This document shows, one piece after another, positions 34,601 to 45,322 of a DNA stretch of 64,000 nt. This stretch comes from Gaertneriomyces semiglobifer (taxonomy: Eukaryota > Chytridiomycota > Chytridiomycetes > Spizellomycetales > Spizellomycetaceae). The notes beneath the pieces were generated by a model, which searched no databases, was not told the DNA's origin, and was given only the letters and a program-made list of their open reading frames with translations. Each line of letters starts with the position of its first letter. The first letter of the stretch is position 1. Both the position numbers and the translations under genes were made by a program. Where the stretch lies: positions 217,992 to 281,991 of the forward strand of contig JAHLKF010000026.1 of assembly GCA_025558075.1 (NCBI GenBank), written 5' to 3'.

Positions 34601-37600
34601 AATATTGAATTTGCTTGTCGTAGTGCGTGGTTTGTGCCCGTGTGCACTCAATGGCGCGTCAAAGCTCCCTCGCCAAACGATGCCGCTCGCAAGTAAGTCC
34701 AACACCACCGGTGCTCCTTCAAACCCATCCCCCAGCGCCCCCGCAACTCCACGAGAGCAAAGTTTCCCGCTCGGAATCCCGGAAATCCCCGCTGACGTCG
34801 CATCACCCAGAAACCGAATCTTAGTGGCAATCTGGTCCGCGTCCAACGCCAATTTCCCTTTCAACACCCTATTCTCCACATGATCGCGCGTGAGCATCAT
34901 CTTGACGCCCAACCCACCCACAATGAGATCGAATTCGCAGAGGAGTAATTCCACTTCCCTGCGTTTCATTCCGCGGTACTCGTATTCGTCATTCAAAAAC
35001 GTGGCGGCGTCAGGTAACAACATGTCTTGAACACAGTGTAGCCGCAGTTGTTCGATTTGCGCACATACATCCATCGTGTCGTACCGATACCGCTGATTCA
35101 ACCGTTGTAACAGGTCAGACATGTACGATTTGTGTAAGGCGTCCAATAACTCCTCGGGTACCATTTCATCATCCATCTCTACGAGGTACTCTTGCAGTAA
35201 ATGCAGGATTAACGGGGTCACGAGGATAGAAACAGATCCTAGGTCAACAGTAATAGCTGTCTTGGATTCGTCCGCTCTTCCGGAAGCACGATGGCGATGA
35301 GCTTGGCGCGGCCCTCCAAAAGGGCGCATTTTCGGGAAGGGCGGCAGCATGTATGGGGTAGAGCTTCTTTTTGCAGTTGGTATGCCCGCACCATCTGGTT
35401 CAGAGCTTACAAATACCACCCCATCACCTTCGTCGACAGCATCAAAACACTTCAGGTAAGCACGGTACGGTATCTCGCGGCCTTTTACCACGCCATAATA
35501 ATGCGAAGCATACTGCTTCTCAAGCCGTCTGGGCGACATATCCTCGAAATCTGAATCCTCAAACGACGAATCACTCTCCGAATCTCCAGAATCATCAGAA
35601 TACGTTCTTTCCTGCCGCCTACTCAACGATGTGGGATAAGATACCTGTACGGGTCCAAGTACGAATGGCGGACGGAACGGCGGCAGAAAGGGTGTCCATC
35701 CACCTTCTTTATCTCGTGAATGTGTTCCGCCACTTTCCGTCCCCGAAGGTGAATGTCCGGACATCTCGCTCCCGCGTGTTTTACGCGTGCCACCTGCTAT
35801 TTCCCCGTCCCCGTCCGCAGCATAGACAAACACCGCTCTCCGAGTTGTCTCATCGTTCCATCTAACAAACTCGATCTGTTCCCGTTTCAACTCCTCCCAA
35901 TCCGGTGTCTGCGTGTACATACACACACTGATAGTGGTCTGAACCGAACAGACTTGGCTCCACTCCTCCGTCACAATGTCCGGCACGAGACCTCGAAGCT
36001 CGAACGACGGGCAGTCAATCAGGGTACGTGTGCACCATAAGGGCATGATGAGGTTATCTCGCTGCACGCGTAGACCATAAGGTAGGACGAGGTTCGCTAT
36101 CCCACCTTGCAACCGGACCTTGACATCCCACGACGCAATCAGAACCTCAAGGGTTGTCACGTCCGGCAGCGGTGGGACTTTGAGAAGAATATTATCCGTA
36201 TCATCGAAATGAAAGAAAAAGGAGTCAACACTCTTGAACAGAATCACTCCGAAATCAGGGGTGATGGTTCCACTGACATCACTGATATTCAGTCTCCAAT
36301 CCACAGCATAGGTTTGAGCTTTAGGAGCAGGTCCTGAGAGTCGATGTCCGTGAATAGACAAATGATTCACAACAAGCCGTTCCCCATCCACAGCTTCGTG
36401 CGATTGCATGCCCGTGGTCGGGGTCGAGGGTCCAACACCAGTTTTCGCACCAGCATACACACTCACGGGAAAGAACATGACTTCCACATCATGCACATGA
36501 TCTGCAGATCGGTTCTCAACCTGAATCTCCCCAATAAATAACTGCACGCCTTCCACCTCTTTGTAGAGCCCACCAGGTAATCTTAACGTAACATCCCGCG
36601 CGAAAAGCAACAGATTGACTTCAAACGGGTTGTAGTCCTCTCGCGCAGCCTCCATCCTCCGTTGTCCCTGCTCCCAACGTATTCGGCCTTCTGGTGTCTC
36701 GCGTTTCCGCCATTCATCAACAGACACAAACGAGTTGTATTCCCCCATATAGTTCTCCTTGAGGTACACCAGATGCTCGACAAAGAACCCCCATACGGTG
36801 GCGTTCACCGTCTCCGCGTTGATATTCAGTAGGAGCGAATCCACATTGCCCGCTTGTACCGAATGATGGAACCGGTACTCTCCATTGACGGCCAACGATT
36901 GAATGGTACCCACCCGCATGGTGTCGGGGGAGAGGAACGTGCCCAGGGTATGTGACGGCGGGAAACTCATTCTAACATTGGCTTTACGAGCCGAACAACT
37001 AATATCCAACTGTGTCACCGACTGGTCAAACTCCAAAAACGGCAGCCGGACTTCAGAAGTAAATCGCGGTGTTCCGCTGATGACGAGATAGGTATTGAGA
37101 CTTTCGGGTGATGTGGCGGTATCCTCTGCTTCCTGTGTTTCAAAGACATTGCCCTGGTTGACAGACATCCATAACTCCCATCCGTCCAACATGAACTTAA
37201 ACTTGTATTCGCACGGTACGAAATACTCAAAGGTTGTCGGCGGACCCGACGTCCAGTCCTTGACAAGATCCGAAATGAGAGTGACATGATCCCTCAACAA
37301 GAAAATCTTGGGGGCGCTGAAATGACTCTGAATCGTCCAGGTACGCGGATCGTTCCATTTACGAGGACTCGGCATCGTCAGATCCAACTTGAACGCATCC
37401 GATTTCAGAAACGTCGAGTGATTTAAACTCGTGACGATTTGCAACCGTTCGAACATCCCCCAGAGAGTGATGCTGTATCCGGTTTCAGTTATCAGCATGG
37501 GGACATTGATATGGATGACTCCTTTGGTGAATTTAAGATCCATCCAGGCGTAGGGACGACTACGGGCCTTCAACCGTCCCTTTCCCACCACCCCGTTCTC

Positions 37601-39253
37601 ACTGTCTTGGTCCACTTCTTCATCGGCATACTTCCAATCCTTGCTCGGTTCACGAAAGGGGACTCTCCACAACGTCTCACCCTCAAACGCCACTAAAACC
37701 CGGAGCTGAGTGTTCAAACGTAACGCGCCCGGCGAGAGTCTCGGAGTCGGCTGAACAGTCCGATACGGGCTCGGGAAGAAAAACGATTGCACATGGCCAC
37801 GTTGTCGATCGGTCCACGGTCCATAATGCAATTTCGAATTCTGAAACGTCAAATCAAGACCCCATTCAGGACTCAGATCTCCATTCCCAATATCCAACCC
37901 ATCCACATTCGCACCTCCCGTCGAAACATCCAACGGCGCAGGGCCCGGCACATCATAATAGTACTTGATCACCACCCGTTTGGCTTCCACGACCGTAGTG
38001 ACTTTGGCATACTCTTCAAACCGTCTGCGTTTCAACAAGGGCGTATCGGCAACGTTATACCGTCTCAGTCCACCCCAATGGTGCTGTGTCAAGGGAATCT
38101 CTTCTTCCTCCGTCATCTCGCCCCAAAGACACCCACCAGTCAGAAACGACACGATCTTGCGCGTCCACGGCATCCGAGTGCTATGCACCCTCGCTCTCGC
38201 AGCTTGGTTCAACATCGGTTCCCTATAATCCACATTATCACGAACAAGCAATTTCGCTTTCCGACACGAAACATCCAAATTCGTGCGATAGTAATCAAAG
38301 ACAGACCGCGCTTTGGCGGTCTCGTAGGTGCCGGTTGCATCTTTAAACGTAAAGATAACAATGGAAGGAAGATCGGGGTTTCCGAGGGTGATAGTCCCCG
38401 TAAAGCATTCGAATTGGAGGGGAAGGATTTTCCGAAACGTCGCGTCCTTATCAGCCGACGACGCAGGTTCACTTGCAATCCCCACATTGACGGTTCTATC
38501 TATTGTCGGTGACGCTTGGCCATCCTTGGCGGTATCTCCACCAATAAACTCGGAGAGAACTTCTTGGAGTTTCTCATATGCGGGTGTCCGGTTGTAGATG
38601 AACCATTCGAGCCCGTCAACACGGATCTTGAAACGACATGGTGCATCAGTGTTATCCGCGTTTTCTTGTCGTACGTGACGAAACCAGTATCGGAACCCAA
38701 TGTGACCGCGTAGGATCTGTACGGACTGGTTACGGGAGTGGTAGCGAAAGTTTCGGAAGAGGATTTTTCCACTGATGGGTGAGATCTGAATGGATTCTAC
38801 GCAACATCATTGTTACTTCTTTGATTCTCACGACAGAAAAACACACACACACGGTAGAGTTGGCCGGTAAAACACCCAAGCCACACTCACCAACAACACC
38901 CAAAACTCACCTAATTCCACCCAAGCCCTGTACTTTCTCCAAGTCCATATACAAACCAACCTCGAAACAATCTGTCCAAGCGCTCGACTCAAATAAAAGA
39001 AATAAAACAACGACACAATGGCGATGACCCAGGTGTACACCACAAACGTCCAAAATTGCACTACGAGAAACGAAAAAATACAATCAGTCTGCCATATTCT
39101 CATAAACCTCTCTCTCTCTCTCTTTCTCTCTCTCGCTTTTTTTGTTCCCTCAGATGGGAAAAGGAAACCTACATTACCTACTGGATCATCTTGATTAAAA
39201 TCCCCAAAGGGAAGCGGGAGTTCCGGGAACCCCGACATAACGTGTCCCTTCAC
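28613..39253 (-). CDS. CSF1: Csf1/BLTP1 bridge-like lipid transfer protein
   Basis: Very large rod-like lipid-transfer protein of the repeating beta-groove family (yeast Csf1, human BLTP1/KIAA1109, fly Tweek), acting at ER contact sites. Model: exons 39253-39178, 39060-38911 and 38796-28613, introns 117 and 114 nt, 3469 residues (yeast about 2960). The third exon is 10,184 nt. Exon 2 encodes the N-terminal membrane anchor (TFVVYTWVIAIVSLFYFFYL). Splicing restores VELESIQISPISGKILFRN, then NQSVQILRGHIGFRYWFRHV and FKIRVDGLEWFIYNRTPAYE, all Csf1 N-terminal signatures. Further family blocks are FFFPSPYRTVQPTPRLSPG and VPFREPSKDWKY. The C-terminus (WEWVEWLGVHKGTVPRLVYD) also fits Csf1. The start could instead be the in-frame ATG at 39238. 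The rest is beta-rich with loops of low complexity. Confidence 0.93.
39108..39134. repeat. CT microsatellite inside the first CSF1 intron
   Basis: A pure CT/TTTC run on the plus strand lying in intron 39061-39177 of the minus-strand CSF1 gene, hence a GA run in the pre-mRNA. Confidence 0.8.
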
Positions 39254-39788
39254 CGTTCTGCAGAAATCAGAGAATCCACATCTCTCCCCACAAAATCACA
39301 AAATCGCATCCTCCAAACCAAATAACAGTCGTAACAGAATCCCCCCCCCCTGTCTACCATAATATATGATGTCGACCGTTTTATGAGACGAAATGACGGG
39401 GAAAATGCCAGGACGCGCCTTTACGTAAGCATTTGACGGTCAGCGGCGGACACAACCGGACATTGACAAGTGTTCTAAGAGCGAGTTTGTGCATACTCTG
39501 CTAGCTACTAACGGAATGTTGGGTATATGGCCCTAATTGAGGGATGCTACACGATGTGATGGTACCTGATAGTTTCAATGAGTTTGTGTTTGTGTGTGCC
39601 TGAATGATGAATGTAGCGCTTGAACGGGATGTGTTCAACAAATGTCGCGCGGGATTTTTTGAATGCGAGTTTAACTTTTTGAACCAGAATTACTTTTGTG
39701 TTGGGCAACAGACAACAGACAACAGACTTTTTCGCAGACACCGTGCCCATGTTATAAGACAATGTTAACGGCGCTCTATCCCCCGCAC
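39254..39788. other. Divergent promoter region between CSF1 and NSE4
   Basis: 535 nt between divergent starts. Contains a C-run at 39341-39350. The NSE4 frame is open upstream to about 39696, with an additional in-frame ATG at 39762. Nothing else seen. Confidence 0.5.
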
Positions 39789-41099
39789 ATGGACTCGGAC
39801 CAAGACATGGTGGAAGCAAGTCAACAAGAACTCTTACCTGCTCCCACAACCACCACCACCACAACCACCACCGTGTCGAGATCCTCTTCGGGAAACCAGA
39901 CGGGGTCGAGACGAAGGAGGATGAGTGAGAGTGAGAGTGACACCGAGACATCAGAAGCTTTACGTAGAATCAAGCGGGAACGGACGCGACGTCGTACTCA
40001 TTCACAAGACGATGATGATAATGATGAGGAGGACGAGGAAGAAAAGCAGGATATAGACAGCGATGAGAATGATGAGAATGATGAGAATGATGAGAAGGAT
40101 GACAATGACTATGACGATGCCGAATACGATTCGGATGGAAACCCCGTCCGTTACGAACGCGACCTCGCCACACAACCCACACCCCTCCAAACCCGACGTC
40201 TCCGCTCGCAGTACCGTGCACTCCTCTCCTCTGCCGCCGATACATCTTCCTTGTCAGAACATGATCTCATATCTACCCTCCATGCTGCCAATAAACTGTA
40301 TCGAAAAGTGAAAACCACCCAGGAAGCTACATTGGACAGTCGGGTGTTGGTGATGGCTGCGGATGCGGGTGTGAGAAGGGTGGAACGCATGCGTGTCGAT
40401 GGCGGCATTTTTGGTGTTGAAGACTGGCTCAACCGTGTCAAAAAAGCATTAACCGTCGGCCCCACTACAAACACACCCCCACCCACATCCACCACCACCA
40501 GAAACAACGAGGATGACGAGGAAACAATGTTGGATTGGTACACCCTCGGTCCCCTCGCAACACGTCTTCTCAAACGCGCACCCACCATCGGTTTCATGCT
40601 AGGTCCTCTCGCCCTCGAACACCGTCCTCGACCATCCACCCGTCGCGTCGCCCGTCTCATCAAAGACTCTACCGCCCTCCAACATCCCGCCCTCCTCACA
40701 CACTCTGACCTCGCTTCTCGTCCTGAAACCTCGTCTCTCGTACAAACCATCTACACCGCCCTTCTGACTTATACAACCACACACCCGTCCACACCCCTCC
40801 CACTCTTCAAATTCTTCATCAACCCAAATAGTTTCAGTCAATCCGTCGAAAACATGTTCTACACCAGTTTCTTGATACGCGATGGACGCGCCCAAGTGGT
40901 TGTCGAAGAAGATGGGGAGCTGGTCATTGAACCCGCTGCAGCGGTACAGGATGGAGACGAAACAGCGGGCAGGAGACAGTGTTTGATGGATTTGGATATG
41001 GAGGTTTGGAAACGGTTGGTGGAGGTGTATCGTATTGAAGAGAGTGTGATACCGATGAGACAAAAGGTCGTTCAGGAGGCTGGAAGGTGGTATGGATAG
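39789..41099 (+). CDS. NSE4: Nse4, kleisin subunit of the Smc5-Smc6 complex
   Basis: Kleisin that bridges the Smc5 and Smc6 heads in the genome-maintenance complex. Single exon, 436 residues from ATG 39789 (cacATGG, better context than the in-frame ATG at 39762). The N-terminus has Thr and Asp/Glu runs, including a DEN repeat coded by a 9-nt unit near 40062-40097. The kleisin N-terminal region begins at LRSQYRALLSSA and contains HAANKLYRKVKTTQEATLDS. The C-terminal Nse4 winged-helix region shows LPLFKFFINPNSFSQSVENM, YTSFLIRDGRAQVVV and ELVIEP, strongly conserved in the Nse4/EID family. The last 350 nt of the gene occur again directly downstream (next entry). Confidence 0.92.
   Translation: MDSDQDMVEASQQELLPAPTTTTTTTTTVSRSSSGNQTGSRRRRMSESESDTETSEALRRIKRERTRRRTHSQDDDDNDEEDEEEKQDIDSDENDENDENDEKDDNDYDDAEYDSDGNPVRYERDLATQPTPLQTRRLRSQYRALLSSAADTSSLSEHDLISTLHAANKLYRKVKTTQEATLDSRVLVMAADAGVRRVERMRVDGGIFGVEDWLNRVKKALTVGPTTNTPPPTSTTTRNNEDDEETMLDWYTLGPLATRLLKRAPTIGFMLGPLALEHRPRPSTRRVARLIKDSTALQHPALLTHSDLASRPETSSLVQTIYTALLTYTTTHPSTPLPLFKFFINPNSFSQSVENMFYTSFLIRDGRAQVVVEEDGELVIEPAAAVQDGDETAGRRQCLMDLDMEVWKRLVEVYRIEESVIPMRQKVVQEAGRWYG
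40062..40097 (+). repeat. 9-nt coding minisatellite in NSE4
   Basis: Four tandem copies of gatgagaat-like units coding for DEN repeats in the acidic N-terminal part of Nse4. Confidence 0.8.
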
Positions 41100-41111
41100 T
41101 AGTGTACGAAC

Positions 41112-41469
41112 CCACATCTACACACCACCCGGCGCTTCTCGCTTACACAGCCATCCACACAACCCCTTCCACTCTTCAAATTCTTCATCAACCCAAAATA
41201 GTTTCAGTCAATCCGTCGAAAACATGTTCTACACCAGTTTCTTGATACGCGATGGCAGGGCGCAGGTGGTTGTCGAGGACGATGGGGAGTTGGTCATTGA
41301 ACCCGCTGCAGCGGTGCAAGACGATACCGACACCGCGGGCAGGAGACAGTGTTTGATGGATCTGGATATGGAGGTTTGGAAACGGTTGGTGGAGGTGTAT
41401 CGTATTGAAGAGAGTGTGATACCGATGAGGCAAAAGGTCGTTCAGGAGGCTGGAAGGTGGCATGGATAA
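41112..41469 (+). pseudogene. Partial tandem copy of the NSE4 3' end
   Basis: Matches 40747-41099 of NSE4 and starts about 13 nt after its stop. The upstream part has diverged, and an extra A (acccaaaatag against acccaaatag) puts a stop in the Nse4 frame just before NSFSQ. From 41212 to 41469 the copy is open and encodes NSFSQSVENMFYTSFLIRDG onward with only a few replacements, mainly in the acidic loop after AAAVQ. Of the base differences I counted in this part, 13 are silent and 7, in five codons, are not. An ATG at 41092 overlapping the NSE4 stop opens the same frame, giving a 125-residue frame. It may be a pseudogene remnant, a short expressed tail peptide or an alternative last exon. Confidence 0.8.
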
Positions 41470-41880
41470 GTGGGAACGCTTGTCTGATAATATTTTTAGA
41501 GTGTTTCCTTTGGTTTCCTTTGTAAAAGGCATTTATAGGATAGTTTTTAACTGGTGTGAATACACATCATCATGCTATGTTGCGTTGCAAAGTGGTGTAT
41601 TAAACGGGCATTATTAAACACATATCATAGAATCGTCAATTGACGTAACAAGTAAAAGAAACAATCACATCACATAACATATAACTCCCCCCATCCATTC
41701 CAGAGACGCATTCCACCTTTTTAACTTGATTCATTGAAAGTTGAACGATATCGCCATTGCGTGCTTGAAAGTGCCGGGTAGTAAAAAAACAGAGAATATA
41801 TGCAAAAAGCGGCGGGAGGATTGACTGTACATGCGTGTGTGTCAAACACACGACAAATAAAGAATCGGCCAAACTCCTTT
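41470..41880. other. Convergent 3' spacer
   Basis: AT-rich 411-nt spacer between the NSE4 copy and the acyl-CoA synthetase 3' end. No feature seen. Confidence 0.6.
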
Positions 41881-44054
41881 TTACTGGGCCGCAGCGCTGC
41901 TCGTCCCTTTGTACATGTCCGTAATCTTATCCTGGTAGAACACCTGCAACAATATCCATTAATAAGAGATAACTTTTTCGAAAGAAAGATTGCATAATTA
42001 CCTTGGCATCATGTCTCTTGACCTTGAATGTCGGTGTCAAAAGCCCGGCATCCGCAAACGGCTTGGATTCCAACACCAGATCCTTGATGATCTCGAATCC
42101 CTTCAACTCTCCGCCTCTTCTGGCATACCCCGTCAGCTCTTTCAATACCTCTTTCCGTACGCTCACATCGTTGCACAATTCTTCGTATCCCTTATCCGCC
42201 AGCGTTGGGATACGTGAATGCACAAAGTCAAGGAGCTCTTGCTTGGGCGGGACGATGATCGCCACCACGTGGGATTCGGTCGATTCACCGGTAACGTAAA
42301 TCGACTCGATGAGTTCGTGCGTCGTGTATACGCCCTCGATTTTCTCGGGAGACACGTATTCGCCTTGTGAGAGCTTGAACAAGTTCTTCTTGCGGTCGAT
42401 GATTTTAAGGTTGCCCTCGGGTGTCCAGATACCAATGTCGCCCGTGTGGATCCAGCCGTCGCTGTCCAGGGTTTCCGCCGTCTTCTCGGGTGCCTTGTAG
42501 TATCCAGGGAACGCGGTCACACCCTTGAGGCAGATCTCTCCCGCCGGAGGTGTGGCGGACGAGAGGTAGTTCATATCCGGCACATCGACAAGTTTGACCT
42601 GGACACCTGGAATGGGAACACCCACTGTTCCTACAGCGGAGACATCGACAGGGTAGGTGACGGTGGTACCAGCCATCGTCTCGGTTTGTCCGTATCCTTC
42701 GATCACGGGAATGGAAAAGGCGACTTTGAGGAAATCAAGGACTTCGCGGGAAATGGGTGCAGCGCCCGTGACGAGGTAGCGCAGCTTTCCGCCGACGAGC
42801 AATCGGAGCTTCTTAAAGACGAGACGATCCCACAGAGCATGGGTCACGCTGTTCTTCTGAAGGTTGGAGATTTTAGTGTTGTACGCCGCGTGGAACAGGG
42901 CGGCTTTAAGCTTGGAGCCTTTGGAGACTTGTGACATGACGCGGTCGTAAATACGGTTGTAAACACGAGGTGTGCCGGCCAACAAGGTCGGGCGAAGCTC
43001 CTGCATGTCTGCTACCAGTTTGGCAACGTCGCCCTGGTAAAAACCGATACGAGCGCCGACACCAATGATGGTGGCTTGGCAAGCCATTTCAAAGACGTGC
43101 GCCATGGGCAAGTAGGAGATCAAAACGTCATCGGACCCGAGGGCGGTGTCGATGCCATGGTCTTGGGCAATCATGAAACGATCGTAGATGGCAGAGCACA
43201 TGCCGTGCGTGATCTGTGCACCCTTGGGCATGCCGGTGGTACCAGAGGTGAAGCAGATCCAGGCGACATCACTGGCGGCGGGGAGAGACGGTTCAGCGGG
43301 CTTTTGTGCGCCCATCTCTTCGAGTTCAACGAGCGACAAGAGCTTGACGTCGACAGCAGCGGCGGCCGTTTTCTGGTCTGGCGAGGGAGCGTCAAAGGTA
43401 ATAATGTATTTGAGGTGCTCGACTTGGGATTTGACGCTGAGAAGGGCGGGGACTTGGCTGGACGTGGTAAAGACAAAGGCGCATTCGGTGAGGTTGAGCA
43501 TGTACGCGAGGACGGTTTCGTCCGAGACCAAGGTGTCATAGATGGGCACGATCATGCCGCCCTGCCTGAAAGCGCCAAACTCGGTGATGACATATTCGGG
43601 GCAGTTTTTGGCAAAGATGCCGACGCCGCCCCCCTTTTGCAAGCCCAAGTCGACCAAGGCGGACCCAACACGGTCGACGCGCGCGGCGACCTCGTTGTAG
43701 GTCTGCCAGACGTATTCCTTTGCCTCGCCGTCCTCCATGCGACGGCGTCCCAAAAACGGCCTGTCGCCACTCAACGCCCGTCCCATCTCTGCGAATCATG
43801 TGTAGTTAGTATAGTGCGCGCGTTGCGTGTGAAATGCCAATGCCTCGTCATAACCCACCAAAGAGTTGGGGCATGGTCTTTGTTCCGAATTGGCTGACTC
43901 TGTCCTGTTCCTGAACGGAGAGGTAGTGACACCTGGGCTTTCCTTCGCCGGGAATATCCGGACTGTCGGGCACCTCGACAGACAAGGGCAATGGGTACGC
44001 ATTCTTTGCGGGAGTGCCACCAATGGACTTTGAGGATGGTGATTTCCCCAGCAT
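41881..44054 (-). CDS. Long-chain acyl-CoA synthetase (AMP-forming)
   Basis: Activates long-chain fatty acids to acyl-CoA with ATP, feeding lipid synthesis or beta-oxidation. Model: exons 44054-43859, 43788-42002 and 41943-41881, introns 70 and 58 nt, 681 residues, normal for eukaryotic ACSL/Faa enzymes. The AMP-binding P-loop motif ICFTSGTTGMPKGAQITHG and the gate region GYGQTETMAGTTVTYP are present. The fatty-acyl-CoA synthetase signature is DGWIHTGDIGIWTPEGNLKI followed by IDRKKNLFKLSQGEYVSPEK. The last splice restores RHDAKVFYQDKITDMYKG, the conserved end. No signal peptide or transmembrane helix is evident and the terminus AAQ is not a peroxisomal PTS1, so cytosolic or ER-surface location is inferred. 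Which of the Faa/ACSL paralogues it corresponds to cannot be told. Confidence 0.95.
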
Positions 44055-44117
44055 GATGTGTATATGTGATGTGGTTTATGTGTGTATGTGTGTGATAATC
44101 GTATGCTGTGAATGTGC

Positions 44118-44135
44118 GTGTGTGTGTGTGTGTGT
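44118..44135. repeat. GT dinucleotide microsatellite
   Basis: About nine GT units just upstream of the acyl-CoA synthetase start. Confidence 0.8.
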
Positions 44136-44573
44136 ATTTGCAAAGGGGGGGATTTGCCCTCGCCTGCTTTCCCTTTTTATTCTTTTAATTCACCCCCTCC
44201 CCCCCTTCGCACACCTTATTTTTACTATGATATTGACGATTGCATGCTGCACTGCGCCCCTCCTGCTATTAGTAGTACTAGTGGAGATAGAATCACCTAC
44301 CAATTAACTACCTATTAACACTACCTATTAACACTAACTAACTAACAAAACACAAAGCGGCCCAATAACTTTCTTTTTGCCTCTTTCTTTTTTCAACCTT
44401 CAGGCAACACGCGTTAATTGCCCATTCCCAACTCCGGTCTGCTTTTGCGACCCGGCGTGGCTGCGAGGCTAACGATGGGGCATGGGCCTTTCTTTCTGGC
44501 ACATAATATCATAGTAACGGCACTGCACACACTCAATTCCCAACAATGAATTAACACACACATCCCCACCCAC

Positions 44574-44604
<31 letters not shown>

Positions 44605-44623
44605 ACTTTCCCCCCCCCCCCCC
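44574..44623. repeat. AAT trinucleotide array followed by poly-C
   Basis: About ten AAT units to 44603, then after a short gap 14 consecutive C. Both are likely length-variable. Confidence 0.85.
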
Positions 44624-44750
44624 ACCCCATTCAAAAAGTCCCCAACTGCTTCTAATAATAATCATAGTTACCCGCTGATGATCCCCTCCCCGGTCCCGCG
44701 TGACATTCAATTGAAACGCTCACACACACAGGTCCTCTCAGATCTCATCC

Positions 44751-44800
44751 ATTCATTCAATTCAATTCAATTCAATTCAATTCAATTCAATTCAAATTCA
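44751..44800. repeat. TTCAA pentanucleotide array
   Basis: About nine tandem TTCAA units (first and last imperfect) in the promoter side of the ARM-BTB gene. Confidence 0.85.
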
Positions 44801-45322
44801 TGTTCAATGTTCTCCCCCCTCCTCTCAAAGATCAATTTCAAGCTACTCCTTCCTTCCTCACCCACTCATCAAAGCGACTCTTTTCCCTCTCGCAGCCCCA
44901 ACTGTCGCGTGCCAACAAAAGCCATCACGCGTTGGTGTAACTTACAAGCGGCCCCCGCATTCCGCTTCGCAAAACCTTATTCCAATCTGCCCAGTATGGC
45001 ATCTTGTGACTTTGTGTGACTCTGTGTCACGTTACATACATGTGTGCCACATCCGATAGTTCACGCTCTCTTTCTTCTCCGTGATCCTCTTATGAATCAA
45101 TACATGTAATGAACAGAAGCGGTATTGATAAGTGCGCGTAATGACCGTGACATTTTTCACCGACAAAGCGAGAGAAACTCAATCGCAACGCTTGATTGAC
45201 AAGTGAAACTGAATGAAAGGCAACTTGGCCCCCCCCCCTCATGCATCCACCGCATCCACTACGTTCACCGCACATCCTTTGCTGAATCTGCTGCGCCGAC
45301 ATGTTATATCTGCTACCCTACG

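Larger units (their letters stand above)
44055..45322. other. Divergent intergenic region rich in simple repeats
   Basis: 1.27 kb between the acyl-CoA synthetase and ARM-BTB starts. Holds a GT run (44118-44135), an AAT run (about 44574-44603), a C run (44610-44623) and a TTCAA pentanucleotide array (44751-44800). No gene is supported. Confidence 0.6.

Noticed and set aside
37787..38512. 241-residue frame antisense to CSF1
   Set aside because: Covered by the conserved CSF1 N-terminal coding region on the minus strand.
43076..43897. 273-residue frame antisense to the acyl-CoA synthetase, and a second at 42446-42934
   Set aside because: Both lie fully inside a confidently coding gene on the other strand and show mirror composition.
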